64,000 nucleotides of DNA. Origin: JACCVL01 sp963695375. GTDB taxonomy: Bacteria > Actinomycetota > Actinomycetes > Propionibacteriales > Nocardioidaceae. The notes under the pieces are model-generated. The model ran no database searches and was not told the DNA's origin. It saw only the letters and a list, made by a program, of their open reading frames with translations. Position 1 is the stretch's first letter. Each line of letters starts with the position of its first letter. Shown here piece after piece: positions 28,273 through 37,200 of this stretch. The stretch lies in contig OY968767.1 of assembly GCA_963695375.1 (NCBI GenBank), positions 930,001-994,000 on the forward strand, written 5' to 3'. Both the position numbers and the translations under genes were made by a program.

Positions 28273-29991
28273 ATGCGTCTGTCCCGCCTGCTGACCACGG
28301 CGGTGACCGGCTGTGCACTGGCCTTCGGGTCGGTGCCGGTCGGCGCCGCGTCCGGAGCGCCACGAGCCGAGGCCGGGCCTGGCTCGGAGACCGAGACCTA
28401 CGAGGTGCACTACGTGCCGACGGTGGGAGATGCGGTCATCCGGGTCGAGATCTGGCGGGACACCGCGTTCGACGAGGCGGGCCAGCCGGTGATCCTCACC
28501 TATTCGCCCTACAACTCACTCGGTGAGCCGGAGCCGGCCCGCGACACCGTGGGCGAGCGGTACGTGCCGGAGGGCTACGCCCGGGCGGTGGCCGACGTGC
28601 TGGGCACCCGCGGCTCCACCGGCTGCTGGGACTACGGCGGAGCGGCCGAGACCCGCTCCGGCGTGGACGTGGTGCACTGGCTCGCGGACCAGGAGTGGTC
28701 CAGCGGCAAGGTGGCGATGATCGGCGGCTCGTACAACGGCACGACCGCCTCGATGGTGGCGTCGCAGGGCGCCGAGGTCCCCGAGCTGAAGGCGATCGTC
28801 CCCATCTCGGCGATCAGCCGTTGGTACGGCTACGCCTACGGGGACGGCATCCGTTACTTCCTCAACTCCGAGGTGCCGACGGACGAGGGCTTCGACACCC
28901 CGCTCGCGTTCGACGGAGGCTTCGGGAAGACGGTGGCGGCCGACCCGATGGGTCAGCACTTCGCGGACACCGCCCGCGCACGGGCGGGCGAGTGCGACGC
29001 GACCGCCCACACCGAGGAGGGCTACTCCCGCAACCCCGACTACGACCGGTTCTGGGTGCAGCGTGACTACCGCCGGCATGCCGAGGACTTCCGGGCGGCC
29101 GTGCTGCTCGCTCATGGGTGGCAGGACTACAACGTCAAGCAGCAGGAGGCGACTGAGCTGTTCCGCGCCCTGCCGGTCGACGACACCAGCACCTCGCGGG
29201 TCGACGGGGTGCCGTTCAAGCTGATGTACCTCACCCAGGGCAGCCACTCCGGTGGCACCGACGGCGGCCGCTGGCTGCCGCTGCTCGACCGCTTCCTGGC
29301 CCACACCCTGAAGGGTGTCGACAACGGCGTCCAGGACGCTGGGCCGGTGATCACCCGTGGTGCCTCCAGCACCGGTCCGACCCGCTTCCGCGTGCATGGC
29401 GACTATCCGTTGCGCAGCACGGCGCCGACCACGCTGTGGTTGCGCCGAAACGCGGGGAGCGGCGTTCTCGGCACCGGCCCGGATCGCCGCGGCGACAGCA
29501 ACACCGCCTCGTACGTCGAGACCGGCACGTCCACCGAGGAGGCCGGCACCCTGGGCGGGTTGGACTACAGCTCCGCCGCACTCGCGCGGGCAACGCGGCT
29601 GGTCGGCTCGGCCCGGCTGCATACCGTCGTCCGGATGCAGCGCCCGACGATGCACCTGACACCGGTCCTCGTCGACATCGCCCCGGACGGCAGCAGGCGA
29701 ACCGTCGAGCGCGGCTTCCTGCACGTCGACTACCGCAACGGCCTGGACTCCGCCGAACCGGCACCCGGCTCATGGGTCCGGGCCACCGTGCGGATGCTGC
29801 CGCAGGACTACACGTTCGCCGCCGGGCACCGGGTGGGCCTGCTGTTCCGCAGCTCGAACACCGTCTGGGCGGTGCCCGGCAACCCGGGAACGGTGGACGT
29901 CGCGGAGGGGAGGGTCGGTGCGGTCACCGCGACCGGCTCCCGGCTGGTGCTGCCGACGGTCGGGCGACGGGCGCTGCTCGAGCACCGCTGA
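28273..29991 (+). CDS. Secreted CocE/NonD-family alpha/beta hydrolase (X-Pro dipeptidyl-peptidase-like)
   Basis: 572 residues with a signal peptide (LLTTAVTGCALAFGSVPVGAAS). The alpha/beta-hydrolase core has the nucleophile elbow GGSYNGT, an acidic residue in HGWQDYNV and a histidine in QGSHSGG, a full Ser-Asp-His triad. The C-terminal jelly-roll (RGFLHVDYRNGL ... GHRVGLLFRSSNTVWAVPGNPG) is the X-Pro/CocE C-terminal domain. Enzymes with this architecture cleave esters or N-terminal X-Pro dipeptides; which applies is undetermined. No ribosome-binding site is obvious, so the start could differ slightly. Confidence 0.88.
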   Translation: MRLSRLLTTAVTGCALAFGSVPVGAASGAPRAEAGPGSETETYEVHYVPTVGDAVIRVEIWRDTAFDEAGQPVILTYSPYNSLGEPEPARDTVGERYVPEGYARAVADVLGTRGSTGCWDYGGAAETRSGVDVVHWLADQEWSSGKVAMIGGSYNGTTASMVASQGAEVPELKAIVPISAISRWYGYAYGDGIRYFLNSEVPTDEGFDTPLAFDGGFGKTVAADPMGQHFADTARARAGECDATAHTEEGYSRNPDYDRFWVQRDYRRHAEDFRAAVLLAHGWQDYNVKQQEATELFRALPVDDTSTSRVDGVPFKLMYLTQGSHSGGTDGGRWLPLLDRFLAHTLKGVDNGVQDAGPVITRGASSTGPTRFRVHGDYPLRSTAPTTLWLRRNAGSGVLGTGPDRRGDSNTASYVETGTSTEEAGTLGGLDYSSAALARATRLVGSARLHTVVRMQRPTMHLTPVLVDIAPDGSRRTVERGFLHVDYRNGLDSAEPAPGSWVRATVRMLPQDYTFAAGHRVGLLFRSSNTVWAVPGNPGTVDVAEGRVGAVTATGSRLVLPTVGRRALLEHR

Positions 29992-30078
29992 CCGGCGCGG
30001 TCGGCCCCGCGGTGGCCGGCTTCGCGGCCGCCGCCTAGCGTCTGCGGATATCCACCGCATCAGCCAGGAGGACCGCGC

Positions 30079-31164
30079 ATGCCGCACACCGTCCGTGGAG
30101 TCATCGCCCGCAGCGTGGGCGCCCCGGTGACCGTCGAGGAGGTGCACGTCCCGGATCCGGGTCCGGGTGAGGCGCTGGTCGACGTCCAGGCCTGCGGCGT
30201 GTGCCACACCGACCTGCACTACCGCGAGGGCGCGATCAACGACGAGTTCCCGTTCCTCCTCGGCCACGAGGCCGCCGGACTCGTCGAGGCGGTGGGGGAG
30301 GGAGTGACCGGCGTCGCGCCCGGTGACTTCGTGGTGCTGAACTGGCGTGCCGTGTGCGGCACCTGTCGCGCCTGCCGGCGCGGCCGGCCGTGGTACTGCT
30401 TCTCGACCCACAACGCCGCCTCCCCGATGACGTTGGCCGACGGGACCCCGCTGTCGCCGGCGCTCGGCATCGGTGCGTTCGCGGACAAGACCCTGGTGCA
30501 TGCCGCTCAATGCACCAAGGTCGACCCCACCGCCTCGCCGGCCGCGGTGGGACTGCTCGGCTGCGGTGTGATGGCGGGTCTCGGCGCCGCTATCAACACC
30601 GGCGGCGTCACCCGCGGCGACAGCGTCGCCGTGATCGGTTGCGGCGGGGTGGGCAGTGCCGCGATCGCCGGCGCTCGGCTGGCCGGGGCCTCGACGATCA
30701 TCGCCGTCGACATCGACTCGAGGAAGCTGACCTGGGCGGAGGGTCTGGGTGCCACCGCGACCGTGGACGCCTCCGCCGCCGACGTGGTCGAGGCGATCCA
30801 GGGACTCACCGGGGGGTTCGGAGCCGATGTGGTCATCGACGCCGTCGGCCGCCCCGAGACCTGGCAGCAGGCGTTCTACGCCCGCGACCTGGCCGGCACC
30901 GCGGTGCTGGTCGGGGTGCCCTCGCCGGAGATGCGGCTCGAACTGCCGCTGCTCGACGTCTTCGGCCGCGGTGGTGCGCTGAAGTCCAGCTGGTACGGCG
31001 ACTGCCTGCCCGAGCGGGACTTCCCGATGCTCGTGGACCTCTACCAGCAGGGCCGGCTCGACCTGGACGCGTTCGTGTCGGAGACCATCGCCCTGGACGA
31101 CGTGGAGGCGGCCTTCGACAAGATGCACCGCGGTGAGGTGCTCCGGTCGGTGGTCCTCTTCTGA
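30079..31164 (+). CDS. mscR: S-(hydroxymethyl)mycothiol dehydrogenase
   Basis: Zinc-dependent, NAD-linked class III-type alcohol dehydrogenase that oxidises the formaldehyde-mycothiol adduct and may reduce S-nitrosomycothiol. 361 residues with AGGAGG upstream. Catalytic zinc ligands: Cys42 (ACGVCHTD) and His63-Glu64 (LGHEAAG). Structural zinc ligands: Cys93, Cys96, Cys99 and Cys107. The NAD site is GCGGVG. The segment AFYARDLAGTAVLVGVPSP matches the mycothiol-specific group. An MBL hydrolase, its usual partner, lies one gene downstream. Mycothiol use itself points to an actinobacterium. Confidence 0.93.
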   Translation: MPHTVRGVIARSVGAPVTVEEVHVPDPGPGEALVDVQACGVCHTDLHYREGAINDEFPFLLGHEAAGLVEAVGEGVTGVAPGDFVVLNWRAVCGTCRACRRGRPWYCFSTHNAASPMTLADGTPLSPALGIGAFADKTLVHAAQCTKVDPTASPAAVGLLGCGVMAGLGAAINTGGVTRGDSVAVIGCGGVGSAAIAGARLAGASTIIAVDIDSRKLTWAEGLGATATVDASAADVVEAIQGLTGGFGADVVIDAVGRPETWQQAFYARDLAGTAVLVGVPSPEMRLELPLLDVFGRGGALKSSWYGDCLPERDFPMLVDLYQQGRLDLDAFVSETIALDDVEAAFDKMHRGEVLRSVVLF

Positions 31165-31181
31165 CCACCGGCGGGGCCGCT

Positions 31182-32294
31182 GTGGCCCGCAGCGGTGAGC
31201 GGCTGGTCGCGGTCGACGCGGCCCGCGGGATCGCGCTGCTCGGCATGATGGCCGTGCACGTCCTGCCGGCCGTCGATCCCGACGGGTCCCTGGCGCTGAC
31301 CGACGCGATCGCCCGGGGCCGGTCGGCGGCGGCGTTCGCGGTGCTGGCGGGCGTCTCCCTGGCCCTCGCCAACGGCGGCACCCGCCCGTTGCGCGGACGT
31401 GCCTGGGCGGCTGGGGCGGCGGGGCTGCTGGTCCGAGCAGGGTTGATCGGCGTCATCGGGCTGACCCTGGGGGGGCTGGGCTCCGGGGTCGCGGTGATCC
31501 TCGTCTACTACGCGCTGCTGTTCGCCGCGGCGGCGGCGCTGCTGTCCGCTCCGGTCCGGATCCTGGCGCCGGCCGCCGTGCTGGCGTGCCTCGCCACCCC
31601 CGCGCTGTCCCACCTGCTCCGCCAGGACCTGCCGGCCAAGCGCGGCTCCAGCCCGTCCTGGGCCGACCTGTCCGACCTGGGGACGTTGCTGACCGAGATC
31701 ACGCTGACCGGCTACTACCCGCTGCTGGCGTGGACCACCTATCTGCTGGCCGGGTTGGCCGTCGGCCGGCTCGCGCTGGCCGCCCGCCGGGTGGCCTGGA
31801 CGCTGCTCGCGCTCGGTGCGGGGACGGCGGTCGTGAGCACGCTCGGCTCGGCGGCACTCGTCCGGGCGGCCGTCGCCGCCGGCGCGCTGCCGGACGGGGC
31901 CGGCGACCGGCTGGTCACCGGCACCACACCCACTGACACCTGGTGGTGGCTGGTCGTCGACTCGCCGCACGCGAGCACGGCGCTGGACCTCGCCCACACC
32001 ACCGGCACCGCGGTGGCGCTGCTCGGCGGCCTGCTGCTGCTGGAGCCGGTGCTCGGCCGGCTGCTGCTGCCCCTGGCCTGGGTCGGCGGGATGACGCTGA
32101 CCCTCTACACGCTGCACGTCGTGGCACTCGCGACCGGCGTCGGCCCGGTGGACCGGGAGGAGCTCTACCTCGTGCACGTGCTGGCGGCGTTCGCGCTGGC
32201 CGCCGCCTGGCGGGCCGGAGCGCGGCGCGGCCCGATCGAACAGCTGGTCGCCTGGCCGGCGCACGGCGCCGCCCGCCGGGTGGCGTCCCGCTGA
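31182..32294 (+). CDS. Acyltransferase-like membrane protein (HGSNAT/DUF418 type)
   Basis: 370 residues from GTG 31182, 18 bp after the dehydrogenase stop. It starts with RLVAVDAARGIALLGMMAVHVLP, the first-helix signature of the heparan-glucosaminide acetyltransferase/DUF1624-DUF418 group (conserved Asp-Arg-Gly-Ala and His). About nine membrane helices follow, and it ends with GGMTLTLYTLHVVAL and a C-terminal basic tail. The acyl donor and acceptor are unknown. It separates the dehydrogenase from its MBL partner. A dispersed 3' element begins 16 nt after its stop. Confidence 0.82.
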   Translation: MARSGERLVAVDAARGIALLGMMAVHVLPAVDPDGSLALTDAIARGRSAAAFAVLAGVSLALANGGTRPLRGRAWAAGAAGLLVRAGLIGVIGLTLGGLGSGVAVILVYYALLFAAAAALLSAPVRILAPAAVLACLATPALSHLLRQDLPAKRGSSPSWADLSDLGTLLTEITLTGYYPLLAWTTYLLAGLAVGRLALAARRVAWTLLALGAGTAVVSTLGSAALVRAAVAAGALPDGAGDRLVTGTTPTDTWWWLVVDSPHASTALDLAHTTGTAVALLGGLLLLEPVLGRLLLPLAWVGGMTLTLYTLHVVALATGVGPVDREELYLVHVLAAFALAAAWRAGARRGPIEQLVAWPAHGAARRVASR

Positions 32295-32330
32295 CCCCCC
32301 ACCCCCCGGTCACGATCCGCGACTTCTGCA
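32295..32330 (+). repeat. Dispersed 3' element, copy A
   Basis: Directly after the TGA at 32292-32294 there is a C-rich stretch (32295-32308), then CACGATCCGCGACTTCTGCA at 32311-32330. Near-identical copies follow three other genes between 52.2 and 52.9 kb; the C-rich stretch is also shared with the copy behind the GH65 gene. Confidence 0.8.
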
Positions 32331-32388
32331 GGATGGCTCCGGCCGGGGACCGGGCCGACCACACCCGGTGGGGCGCCCAGCCAGCCGC

Positions 32389-32394
32389 TAGCGT
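32389..32394 (+). promoter_or_regulatory. -10 element of a leaderless promoter
   Basis: TAGCGT is followed by six bases and the ATG at 32401, with no ribosome-binding site. A -35 is not apparent. Confidence 0.5.
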
Positions 32395-32400
32395 GGCGGC

Positions 32401-33039
32401 ATGCCTGCTCAGGAGTCCGCAGTCGCCCCCGGAGTGCGGGTGGACAAGGTCGTCACGTCCGGGACCTTCACGCTCGACGGAGAGACCTTCGACGTGGACA
32501 ACAACGTCTGGCTGGTCGGTGACGACCGCGACGTCGTGGTCATCGACGCCGCACACGACGCGGCACCCATCCTGGCCGCCGTGGGGGACCGAAACGTTCT
32601 GGCCGTGCTGGTCACGCACGCGCACGACGACCACATCAGCGCCGTCGCAGAGCTGCGGGCCGCGACCGGTGCCCCGGTCTGGTTGCATCCGGAGGACCGG
32701 ATGCTCTGGGACGTGCTGCACAGCAACGCGCCGGATCACGACCTCGCGGACGGGAGCGAGGTCTCCGTCGCGGGGCTGACGTTGACCGCGCTGCACACGC
32801 CCGGCCACTCCCCCGGCAGCACCTGCTTCCATGCCGCGGCGCTCGGCGTCGTGTTCACCGGGGACACCCTCTTCGACGGTGGGCCGGGTGCCACCGGCCG
32901 CTCCTACTCCGACCGGCCCACGATCGAGCGCTCGATCCGGCAGCGCTTGCTGACGCTGCCGCCGGACACCGTCGTGCACACCGGGCACGGCGGGGACACC
33001 ACGGTGGCGGCAGAGGGGGACCGGGCGCCGTTCGGCTGA
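32401..33039 (+). CDS. MBL-fold metallo-hydrolase, glyoxalase II-like
   Basis: 212 residues. It contains the metal-binding HXHXDH as THAHDDH, a later HTPGHSPGST with a metal ligand, FTGDTLF with the bridging Asp, and a final HTGHGGDTT. It resembles the hydrolase normally encoded beside S-(hydroxymethyl)mycothiol dehydrogenase, thought to hydrolyse the S-formyl-mycothiol product or a related thioester; this role is inferred. The start coincides with a leaderless promoter (TAGCGT six bases upstream), so it can be expressed separately from the upstream genes. Confidence 0.88.
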   Translation: MPAQESAVAPGVRVDKVVTSGTFTLDGETFDVDNNVWLVGDDRDVVVIDAAHDAAPILAAVGDRNVLAVLVTHAHDDHISAVAELRAATGAPVWLHPEDRMLWDVLHSNAPDHDLADGSEVSVAGLTLTALHTPGHSPGSTCFHAAALGVVFTGDTLFDGGPGATGRSYSDRPTIERSIRQRLLTLPPDTVVHTGHGGDTTVAAEGDRAPFG

Positions 33040-33103
33040 CGAGACCCCTTGCCAGGGGTGAGAGCATGACGCCGTACGCCTGCCCGCCCATCCGGAGGCA
33101 CCC

Positions 33104-34405
33104 GTGACCCGTCTGCCCGACGCCCTGCACGAGCAGCCGCTCGCCGATTTCGACCCGGAGGTGGCGCGTGCCATCGACGCCGAGCTGCACCGGCAGCAGT
33201 CCACGCTGGAGATGATCGCCAGCGAGAACTTCGCGCCGACCGCGGTCCTCCAGGCCCAAGGCAGCGTGATGACGAACAAGTACGCCGAGGGTTACCCCGG
33301 CCGCCGCTACTACGGCGGCTGCGAGCACGTCGACGTGACGGAGACGCTGGCGATCGAGCGGGTCAAGTCCCTGTTCGGGGCCGCCTACGCCAACGTCCAG
33401 CCGCACTCCGGCGCGCAGGCGAACGCCGCGGCGATGCACGCGCTGATCACGCCGGGCGACACCATCCTCGGGCTCGACCTCGCACACGGTGGGCACCTCA
33501 CCCACGGCATGCGGCTGAACTTCTCCGGCAAGCTCTACCGAGTCGTGGCCTACCACGTCCGACGGGACACCTCGACGGTCGACATGGACGAGGTGCTGTC
33601 GCTCGCGAAGGAGCACCAGCCCGCGATGATCATTGCCGGCTGGTCGGCCTATCCCCGCCAGCTCGACTTCGCCGCGTTCCGGGCGGTGGCCGACGAGGTG
33701 GGCGCGGCACTGATGGTCGACATGGCGCACTTCGCCGGGCTGGTCGCGGCCGGGCTGCACCCGAGCCCGCTGCCGTATGCCGACGTGGTGACGTCGACGA
33801 CGCACAAGACGCTGTGCGGCCCGCGCGGCGGCGTCATCCTCACCAACCGCGAGGATCTCGCCAAGAAGCTCCAGTCCGGGGTCTTCCCCGGCCAGCAGGG
33901 CGGACCGCTGGAGCACGTCATCGCCGCCAAGGCGGTGGCGTTCAAGGCCGCGGCCACCGAGGAGTTCCGGGACCGACAGCGCCGCACGCTGGAGGGGGCG
34001 CGGTTGCTCGCCGAGCGCCTCGGCGGCGAGGACATGGTGCGAGCCGGGGTGTCGGTCCTCACCGGCGGGACCGACGTGCACCTGGTCCTGGTCGACCTGC
34101 GGGACAGCGAGCTCGACGGCAAGCAGGCGGAGGACCGGCTGCACGACATCGGGATCACGGTCAACCGCAACGCCGTCCCCTTCGACCCGCGGCCGCCGAT
34201 GGTGACCTCCGGGCTGCGCATCGGGACGCCCGCGCTGGCGACCCGTGGCTTCGGGGCGGAGGAGTTCACCGAGGTGGCCGACGTCATCGCCTCGGCCCTG
34301 GTGCCGGACCTGTCCGAGGACGACGCGGCCGGGCTGCGGGACCGCGTCGCCCGGGTCGCGTCCTCCTGCCCGCTCTACGCCGACCTCACACCGTTCACCG
34401 GATGA
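33104..34405 (+). CDS. glyA: Serine hydroxymethyltransferase
   Basis: PLP enzyme interconverting serine and glycine with tetrahydrofolate, the main one-carbon source. 433 residues from GTG 33104, with GGAGG about 6 nt upstream. The PLP lysine lies in TSTTHKTLCGPRGG. Other family blocks are ENFAPTAVLQAQGSVMTNKYAEGYPGRRYYGGCE, PHSGAQANAA and MVDMAHFAGL. The residue after THKTL is Cys where I expect Arg or Ala. Followed after 19 bp by L-serine deaminase in the same direction, so serine turnover may be co-regulated. Confidence 0.95.
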   Translation: MTRLPDALHEQPLADFDPEVARAIDAELHRQQSTLEMIASENFAPTAVLQAQGSVMTNKYAEGYPGRRYYGGCEHVDVTETLAIERVKSLFGAAYANVQPHSGAQANAAAMHALITPGDTILGLDLAHGGHLTHGMRLNFSGKLYRVVAYHVRRDTSTVDMDEVLSLAKEHQPAMIIAGWSAYPRQLDFAAFRAVADEVGAALMVDMAHFAGLVAAGLHPSPLPYADVVTSTTHKTLCGPRGGVILTNREDLAKKLQSGVFPGQQGGPLEHVIAAKAVAFKAAATEEFRDRQRRTLEGARLLAERLGGEDMVRAGVSVLTGGTDVHLVLVDLRDSELDGKQAEDRLHDIGITVNRNAVPFDPRPPMVTSGLRIGTPALATRGFGAEEFTEVADVIASALVPDLSEDDAAGLRDRVARVASSCPLYADLTPFTG

Positions 34406-34424
34406 GTCGAGCGAGGTGACCTGA

Positions 34425-35819
34425 GTGACCATCAGCGCCTTCGACCTCTTCTCGATCGGCATCGGGCCGTCCAGCTCGCACACCGTCGGCCCGATGCGGG
34501 CCGCGGGGATGTTCGTCGCGGCTCTCGACGAGTCGGACGACCTCGACCGGGTGCAGCGGGTTCATGTCGAGCTGTTCGGCTCGCTGGGCGCGACCGGACA
34601 CGGGCACGGCAGCCCGAAGGCCGTCCTGCTCGGGCTCGAGGGCGAGAAGTGCGAGACGGTCGACACCCGCGGGGCGGACGCCCGCGTCGACCAGGTCCGG
34701 CGGGACCACCGGTTGTTGCTCGACGGGCGACGAGAGATCGGCTTCGACCCGGACGAGGACCTCGTCATGCACCGCCGCAAGGCGCTGCCCTACCACCCCA
34801 ACGGCATGACCTTCGCGGCGTACGACGCTGCGGGGGGAGTTGTCGCCGAGCGCACCTACTACTCCGTCGGCGGTGGCTTCGTCGTCGACCCCGACGCCTC
34901 CGGAGACGCCGGGCAGCGGATCGTCCCGGACACCACCGAGGTGCCGTATCCCTTCACCACCGGCGCCGAGCTGCTGGCGCACGCCGAGAGCACCGGGCTG
35001 CCGATCAGCGAGCTGATGATGCGCAACGAGATGGTGCGTCGGCCCCGGGAGGAGGTCGAGGAGCGGCTGCTGCGCATCTGGCAGGTGATGCAGGAGTGCG
35101 TGACCACCGGGTGCAGCACCGGCGGTGTGCTGCCCGGGGGGCTGCGGGTGCCACGGCGGGCGCCGGACCTGTGCGCGCAGTTGCTCGCCGACGCGCCCGA
35201 GGGCGAGGTGACCGGATCCGACCCGCTGCGCGGGATGGACTGGGTCAACCTGTACGCGCTCGCGGTGAACGAGGAGAACGCCGCCGGCGGCCGGGTGGTG
35301 ACCGCCCCGACGAACGGCGCGGCGGGGATCGTGCCCGCCGTGCTGCACTTCCTGATTCGGTGGACCGAGCACCGCAGCGACGACGACGTGGTGCGCTTCC
35401 TGCTCACGGCTGCCGCGATCGGTGTGCTGTACAAGGAGAACGCCTCCATCTCCGGCGCCGAGGTCGGGTGCCAGGGCGAGGTGGGATCGGCGTGCTCCAT
35501 GGCCGCCGGTGGACTGGCCGAGATCCTCGGCGGCAGCCCGAGACAGGTGGAGAACGCGGCCGAGATCGCCATGGAGCACAACCTGGGCCTCACCTGCGAC
35601 CCGGTCGGCGGCCTCGTGCAGATCCCGTGTATCGAGCGCAACGCGGTGGCGTCGGTCAAGGCGATCACCGCCGCGCGGATGGCGCTGCACGGCGACGGCA
35701 GCCACGTGGTCAGCCTGGACAAGGTCATCAAGACGATGCGCGACACCGGCCGGGACATGAAGGTGAAGTACAAGGAGACCGCACGCGGTGGACTGGCGGT
35801 GAACGTCGTTGAGTGCTGA
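34425..35819 (+). CDS. sdaA: L-serine ammonia-lyase, single-chain iron-sulfur type
   Basis: Converts L-serine to pyruvate and ammonia using a [4Fe-4S] cluster. 464 residues from GTG 34425. The N-terminal beta domain starts with FDLFSIGIGPSSSHTVGPMRAA, the diagnostic block. The catalytic domain has TAPTNGAAGIVPAVLHF, EVGCQGEVGSACSMAAGGLAEILGG and GLTCDPVGGLVQIPCIERNA, with the cysteines expected for cluster binding. The single-chain form (both domains fused) is like E. coli SdaA. It overlaps the SURF1 start by 11 bp. Confidence 0.95.
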   Translation: MTISAFDLFSIGIGPSSSHTVGPMRAAGMFVAALDESDDLDRVQRVHVELFGSLGATGHGHGSPKAVLLGLEGEKCETVDTRGADARVDQVRRDHRLLLDGRREIGFDPDEDLVMHRRKALPYHPNGMTFAAYDAAGGVVAERTYYSVGGGFVVDPDASGDAGQRIVPDTTEVPYPFTTGAELLAHAESTGLPISELMMRNEMVRRPREEVEERLLRIWQVMQECVTTGCSTGGVLPGGLRVPRRAPDLCAQLLADAPEGEVTGSDPLRGMDWVNLYALAVNEENAAGGRVVTAPTNGAAGIVPAVLHFLIRWTEHRSDDDVVRFLLTAAAIGVLYKENASISGAEVGCQGEVGSACSMAAGGLAEILGGSPRQVENAAEIAMEHNLGLTCDPVGGLVQIPCIERNAVASVKAITAARMALHGDGSHVVSLDKVIKTMRDTGRDMKVKYKETARGGLAVNVVEC

Positions 35820-36669
35820 CCAAGCACCCGACCGGCCACCCGCTGTCTCTCCCTTCGCCGTCCTCCGCGAACCCGGCATGCTCGCGCTGCACGCGCTGGC
35901 CGTGACGCTGCTCGCCGGGACGGCGCTGATGGGGTGGTGGCAGTTCGACGTCTGGCGGTCGGCGCAGTCCGACGACGTCGCCGCCCGGCTGGCCCGCCCG
36001 CCGGCCCCGCTCACCGAGGTCCTCGGCCCCGACGACGTGCTGACCGGGGAGGACGTGGGCGTCCCGGTCGCCGTCGATGGCCGCTACGCCCCGGCCGACC
36101 AGCAGTTCCTCGTCTCCGGGCGCCGACTGGGCGGGCTGGACGGCTTCTGGGTGCTCAGCCCGCTGCGGGTGGAGTCGACCGGGTCCGACCTGCTGGTCGT
36201 CCGCGGCTGGACGCCGACCGGAACCGCGTTGCCCCCCGTCCCGCGCGGTCAGATCAGGGAGACCGGGGTGCTGCAGCCGGGGGAGGAGGGCTCCGGCGTG
36301 CTGTCCGCCGGGCGGGTGGTGCCGGCCATCCGCATCCCCACCCTGGTGGGAGAGGTCGAGCGCGACCTCTACGGCGGCTACCTGCTGCGGACCGGAGCCG
36401 TGGCCGCGGACCCGGCCGGGCTGCGCGCCGTGCCGGTACCGGAACCGGAGGCGTCCGGGGGGGCCGGCCTCCGCAACCTGGCCTACGCGGCCCAGTGGTG
36501 GCTGTTCGGTGCCTTCACGGCCTTCCTCTGGTGGCGGATCTGCGTCGACAGGGTGGCCGTCCACCGAGTCGGCGCGACGGCAGGGCCGGTGGCACCTGCG
36601 GGGTGTTCGCGACCGTTGGAGCGACATCGGGGTCAGGTCACCGAGCAGCGCCGCGTCGAGGGTTCCTGA
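35809..36669 (+). CDS. SURF1 family protein
   Basis: Assembly factor for cytochrome c oxidase (heme a insertion). 286 residues from TTG 35809, inside the end of the serine deaminase gene; the coupled overlap supports this start, though TTG is weak. Two membrane segments flank an extracytoplasmic domain: ALHALAVTLLAGTALMGWWQFDVWR near the N-terminus and AAQWWLFGAFTAFLWWRICVD near residue 235. Conserved GRY, LVVRGW and VPVPEP-type blocks are visible. The C-terminal tail past residue 260 is low-complexity and may be non-essential. Confidence 0.85.
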   Translation: MSADQAPDRPPAVSPFAVLREPGMLALHALAVTLLAGTALMGWWQFDVWRSAQSDDVAARLARPPAPLTEVLGPDDVLTGEDVGVPVAVDGRYAPADQQFLVSGRRLGGLDGFWVLSPLRVESTGSDLLVVRGWTPTGTALPPVPRGQIRETGVLQPGEEGSGVLSAGRVVPAIRIPTLVGEVERDLYGGYLLRTGAVAADPAGLRAVPVPEPEASGGAGLRNLAYAAQWWLFGAFTAFLWWRICVDRVAVHRVGATAGPVAPAGCSRPLERHRGQVTEQRRVEGS

Positions 36670-36703
36670 GGGCCCGTCGTGCCGTGGCCGACACCGAGAG
36701 CGG

Positions 36704-37132
36704 TCAGTCGGAGCCGCGTCTCCCCAGCCGTCCCGCAACCGACGAGATCCCACTGCCGAGCAACAGCAGGGGCACCGCTGCCGCGAGGACCAGTGGCGCG
36801 GCCAGGATGATCCCGACCATGAACAGGCCAGTCACGTCCGCTGCGGACCACCACCAGTAGAGCGTGATCAGGGTGGAGACGACGGCGACGGTGGCCAGCC
36901 CTGCGATGTAGACGGTCCTGCGCGGCACGAGGGCGCCTGCCACGGTGCACGCAACCGCCACCGTCACGAACCAGGCCACGTGCCTGGCGTCGCTCGCCTT
37001 ACCGGTGGTCCCCGAGATCCACACCAGCCAGGCAAGCAGGGGACTCCCGAGAACCAATCCGTAGGCGAGGATGGGAGCCGCCAGCGATGGACGCACCTCG
37101 CGCCCATCCGAGAGCGGTGTCCTGGTGGTCAC
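36704..37132 (-). CDS. Four-helix membrane protein of unknown function
   Basis: 142 residues from GTG 37132. Hydrophobic segments: PILAYGLVLGSPLLAWLVWI, HVAWFVTVAVACTVAGALV, VYIAGLATVAVVSTLITLYWWW and GLFMVGIILAAPLVLAAAVPLLLLG. Short charged termini. No family recognised. TACGCT stands exactly six bases before the GTG, suggesting a leaderless transcript. It is divergent from the DUF3817 gene, whose promoter has the same arrangement. Confidence 0.68.
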   Translation of the reverse strand: MTTRTPLSDGREVRPSLAAPILAYGLVLGSPLLAWLVWISGTTGKASDARHVAWFVTVAVACTVAGALVPRRTVYIAGLATVAVVSTLITLYWWWSAADVTGLFMVGIILAAPLVLAAAVPLLLLGSGISSVAGRLGRRGSD

Positions 37133-37138
37133 CGACAG

Positions 37139-37144
37139 AGCGTA
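37139..37144 (-). promoter_or_regulatory. -10 element of a leaderless promoter
   Basis: Minus strand TACGCT, six bases, then the GTG at 37132. Back-to-back with the plus-strand leaderless promoter at 37201. Confidence 0.45.
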
Positions 37145-37200
37145 GATCCCGCACCTCGCTCGTGTCCTGAGTCACCTCGAAGCGGCTGGCCGGGCGTGGG

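Noticed and set aside
33040..33103. Riboswitch (glycine, THF or ZTP type) before glyA
   Set aside because: Only 64 bp between genes; I could not find a conserved aptamer core or expression platform.
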